Shown: positions 4,910-5,465 of the stretch, piece by piece
Layout of the letters: every line of letters starts with the position of its first letter
How positions within the stretch are numbered: the stretch's first letter is position 1
NCBI GenBank assembly: GCA_938082915.1
Contig: CALKCG010000060.1
Location: 1-5,465, forward strand
DNA from: an uncultured archaeon
GTDB taxonomy: Archaea; Thermoproteota; CALKCG01; B24
Length of the DNA: 5,465 nucleotides
Direction: 5' to 3'
The notes under the pieces: model-generated
The model's database searches: none
The model's input: only the letters and a program-made list of their open reading frames with translations
What the model was told of the DNA's origin: nothing
Program-made: the position numbers and the translations under genes

Positions 4910-5465
4910 GGCCTGATAGCCTCCTCTTCATAAGTTCTTCAGGAATCTTACTCGATGGAATTCTAATAAATGCTGTTAAGGTGAGAATGTGGTAGATAAG
5001 GTCGGACGCTTCATACACAGTATCGCTTTCAGAGCCTTTGTAAGCGGCTTCAACAAGCTCTAAACATTCTTCAAGAATTTTATTTAAGAAAGGAAAAACT
5101 TTGTCACAATATTCAATAAATATTTTTGGTTTAGTTATGAACATATTACATGGACTAAAATTTCTTTGATTTAAATGTTTTTTAAAATCTGTATATTCAT
5201 CAGGTTCTAAAATTTCATGTAAAAAATCAAAGATTCCATCTCCATGATTGTTTACAAATTGTTCAAAGATAGTCTCTCTTTTGAGATATATGGGATCAAT
5301 GAGTACACTTTCATGATTTTTAAGGGATAAATTTTTGTCATTTAAAAGTTTTGAAAATACATTTGAAAAATTTTTTTTTCGTTTTGATACAGAATTTAAC
5401 CATAATCTCCTATAATGACACACACCAATCCAGTCATTTTCGTTATGGAATTTTATTTTATTTTT
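4881..5465 (-). CDS. hisE: Chimeric frame: DUF4422-type fragment joined to 3' part of hisE (5' partial)
   Basis: The C-terminal part is phosphoribosyl-ATP pyrophosphatase (HisE), second step of histidine synthesis, hydrolysing PR-ATP to PR-AMP. KILEECLELVEAA and YEASDLIYHILTL carry the MazG-like E-E-x2-E and E-x2-D metal motifs. About 30-35 N-terminal residues expected of HisE are missing. In their place the frame continues into a different protein. Read from the right edge, it contains NDWIGVCHYRRLWLN, TIFEQF, RNFSPCNMFITKP and IEYCDKVFPFL. These are marks of DUF4422, a predicted glycosyltransferase family of bacterial surface-polysaccharide loci. GTG at 5423 falls inside the IGVCHYRR motif and is not a real start; the frame is open to 5465. 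The DUF4422 C-terminal part is absent. That section is about 20% GC against about 40% in hisE and hisI. I think the join is an assembly chimera or a recombination scar; the real archaeal hisE would begin elsewhere. The HisE identity is firm, the full frame is not. Confidence 0.75.
   Translation of the reverse strand, partial: KNKIKFHNENDWIGVCHYRRLWLNSVSKRKKNFSNVFSKLLNDKNLSLKNHESVLIDPIYLKRETIFEQFVNNHGDGIFDFLHEILEPDEYTDFKKHLNQRNFSPCNMFITKPKIFIEYCDKVFPFLNKILEECLELVEAAYKGSESDTVYEASDLIYHILTLTAFIRIPSSKIPEELMKRRLSGHGRGKIRDK
4920..4926 (-). promoter_or_regulatory. Strong Shine-Dalgarno for hisI inside hisE
   Basis: GAGGAGG on the minus strand lies 10 nt before the hisI ATG. It is embedded in the codons for the hisE C-terminal KRR. 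It supports the ATG at 4909 and translational linkage of the two his genes. Confidence 0.65.
5060..5090. other. Breakpoint between archaeal hisE and AT-rich DUF4422 sequence
   Basis: On the minus strand HisE similarity begins at about K-I-L-E-E-C and DUF4422 similarity ends at about V-F-P-F-L-N. The shared stretch AAATAAAATTCTTGAAGAA (about 5067-5085) could code for either protein, so it is a good candidate for the short identical word across which two sequences were joined. GC content changes at this same place. Confidence 0.65.

Noticed and set aside
4881..5465. A genuine DUF4422-HisE fusion enzyme as a new system
   Set aside because: Both domains are cut at the join, composition changes there, and the two functions are unrelated. 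An artefact or recombination scar explains it more simply.

Overview
The window is archaeal over most of its length. It carries an archaeal transcription factor B, a TFE-beta/RPC39-like subunit, the H/ACA RNP protein Gar1, an archaeal-type tRNA (guanine-26) dimethyltransferase Trm1, and sn-glycerol-1-phosphate dehydrogenase, the enzyme that sets archaeal lipid stereochemistry. A separate TFE-beta together with separate hisE and hisI genes suggests the TACK side of the Archaea (Thermoproteota, Bathyarchaeia or relatives) rather than a classical euryarchaeon; this is inference. Start codons are often TTG (four of six archaeal genes), and Shine-Dalgarno motifs of the GGAGG/GAGGT type are visible upstream of several genes.

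Layout: on the plus strand, gar1, tfb and a TFE-beta gene run head to tail (1-1620) as a small core information-processing cluster. The TFE-beta gene converges on trm1 with a 29-nt overlap of coding ends. On the minus strand, egsA (2848-3939) lies upstream of trm1 with a 57-59 nt gap. A 589-nt stretch without an intact gene follows (3940-4528). It holds the probable egsA promoter, a pair of near-identical 15/16-nt direct repeats at its two edges, and a ladder of frame-shifted open stretches on the minus strand that may be a decayed gene. Then, on the minus strand, comes hisI, preceded by and overlapping the 3' part of hisE.

The most striking feature is at the right end. The hisE reading frame does not start as hisE. 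Reading upstream from about position 5085 it becomes, in frame, part of a DUF4422-type (predicted glycosyltransferase) protein, recognisable by an IGVCHYRR motif and a PCNMFI...EYC block, and it runs off the window edge without a start. GC content falls from roughly 40% to about 20% at the same point. HisE lacks its first helix region and the DUF4422 domain lacks its C-terminal part, so this is a join of two incomplete genes. A metagenomic assembly chimera across a short AT-rich identical word is the leading explanation; a recent recombination is the alternative. I do not regard it as a functional two-domain enzyme.

Apart from that, I see ordinary archaeal housekeeping: transcription initiation (TFB, TFE-beta), RNA modification (Gar1, Trm1), membrane lipid synthesis (EgsA) and histidine synthesis steps 2 and 3 (HisE, HisI). 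I see no CRISPR array, tRNA, rRNA, insertion sequence or obvious novel system.
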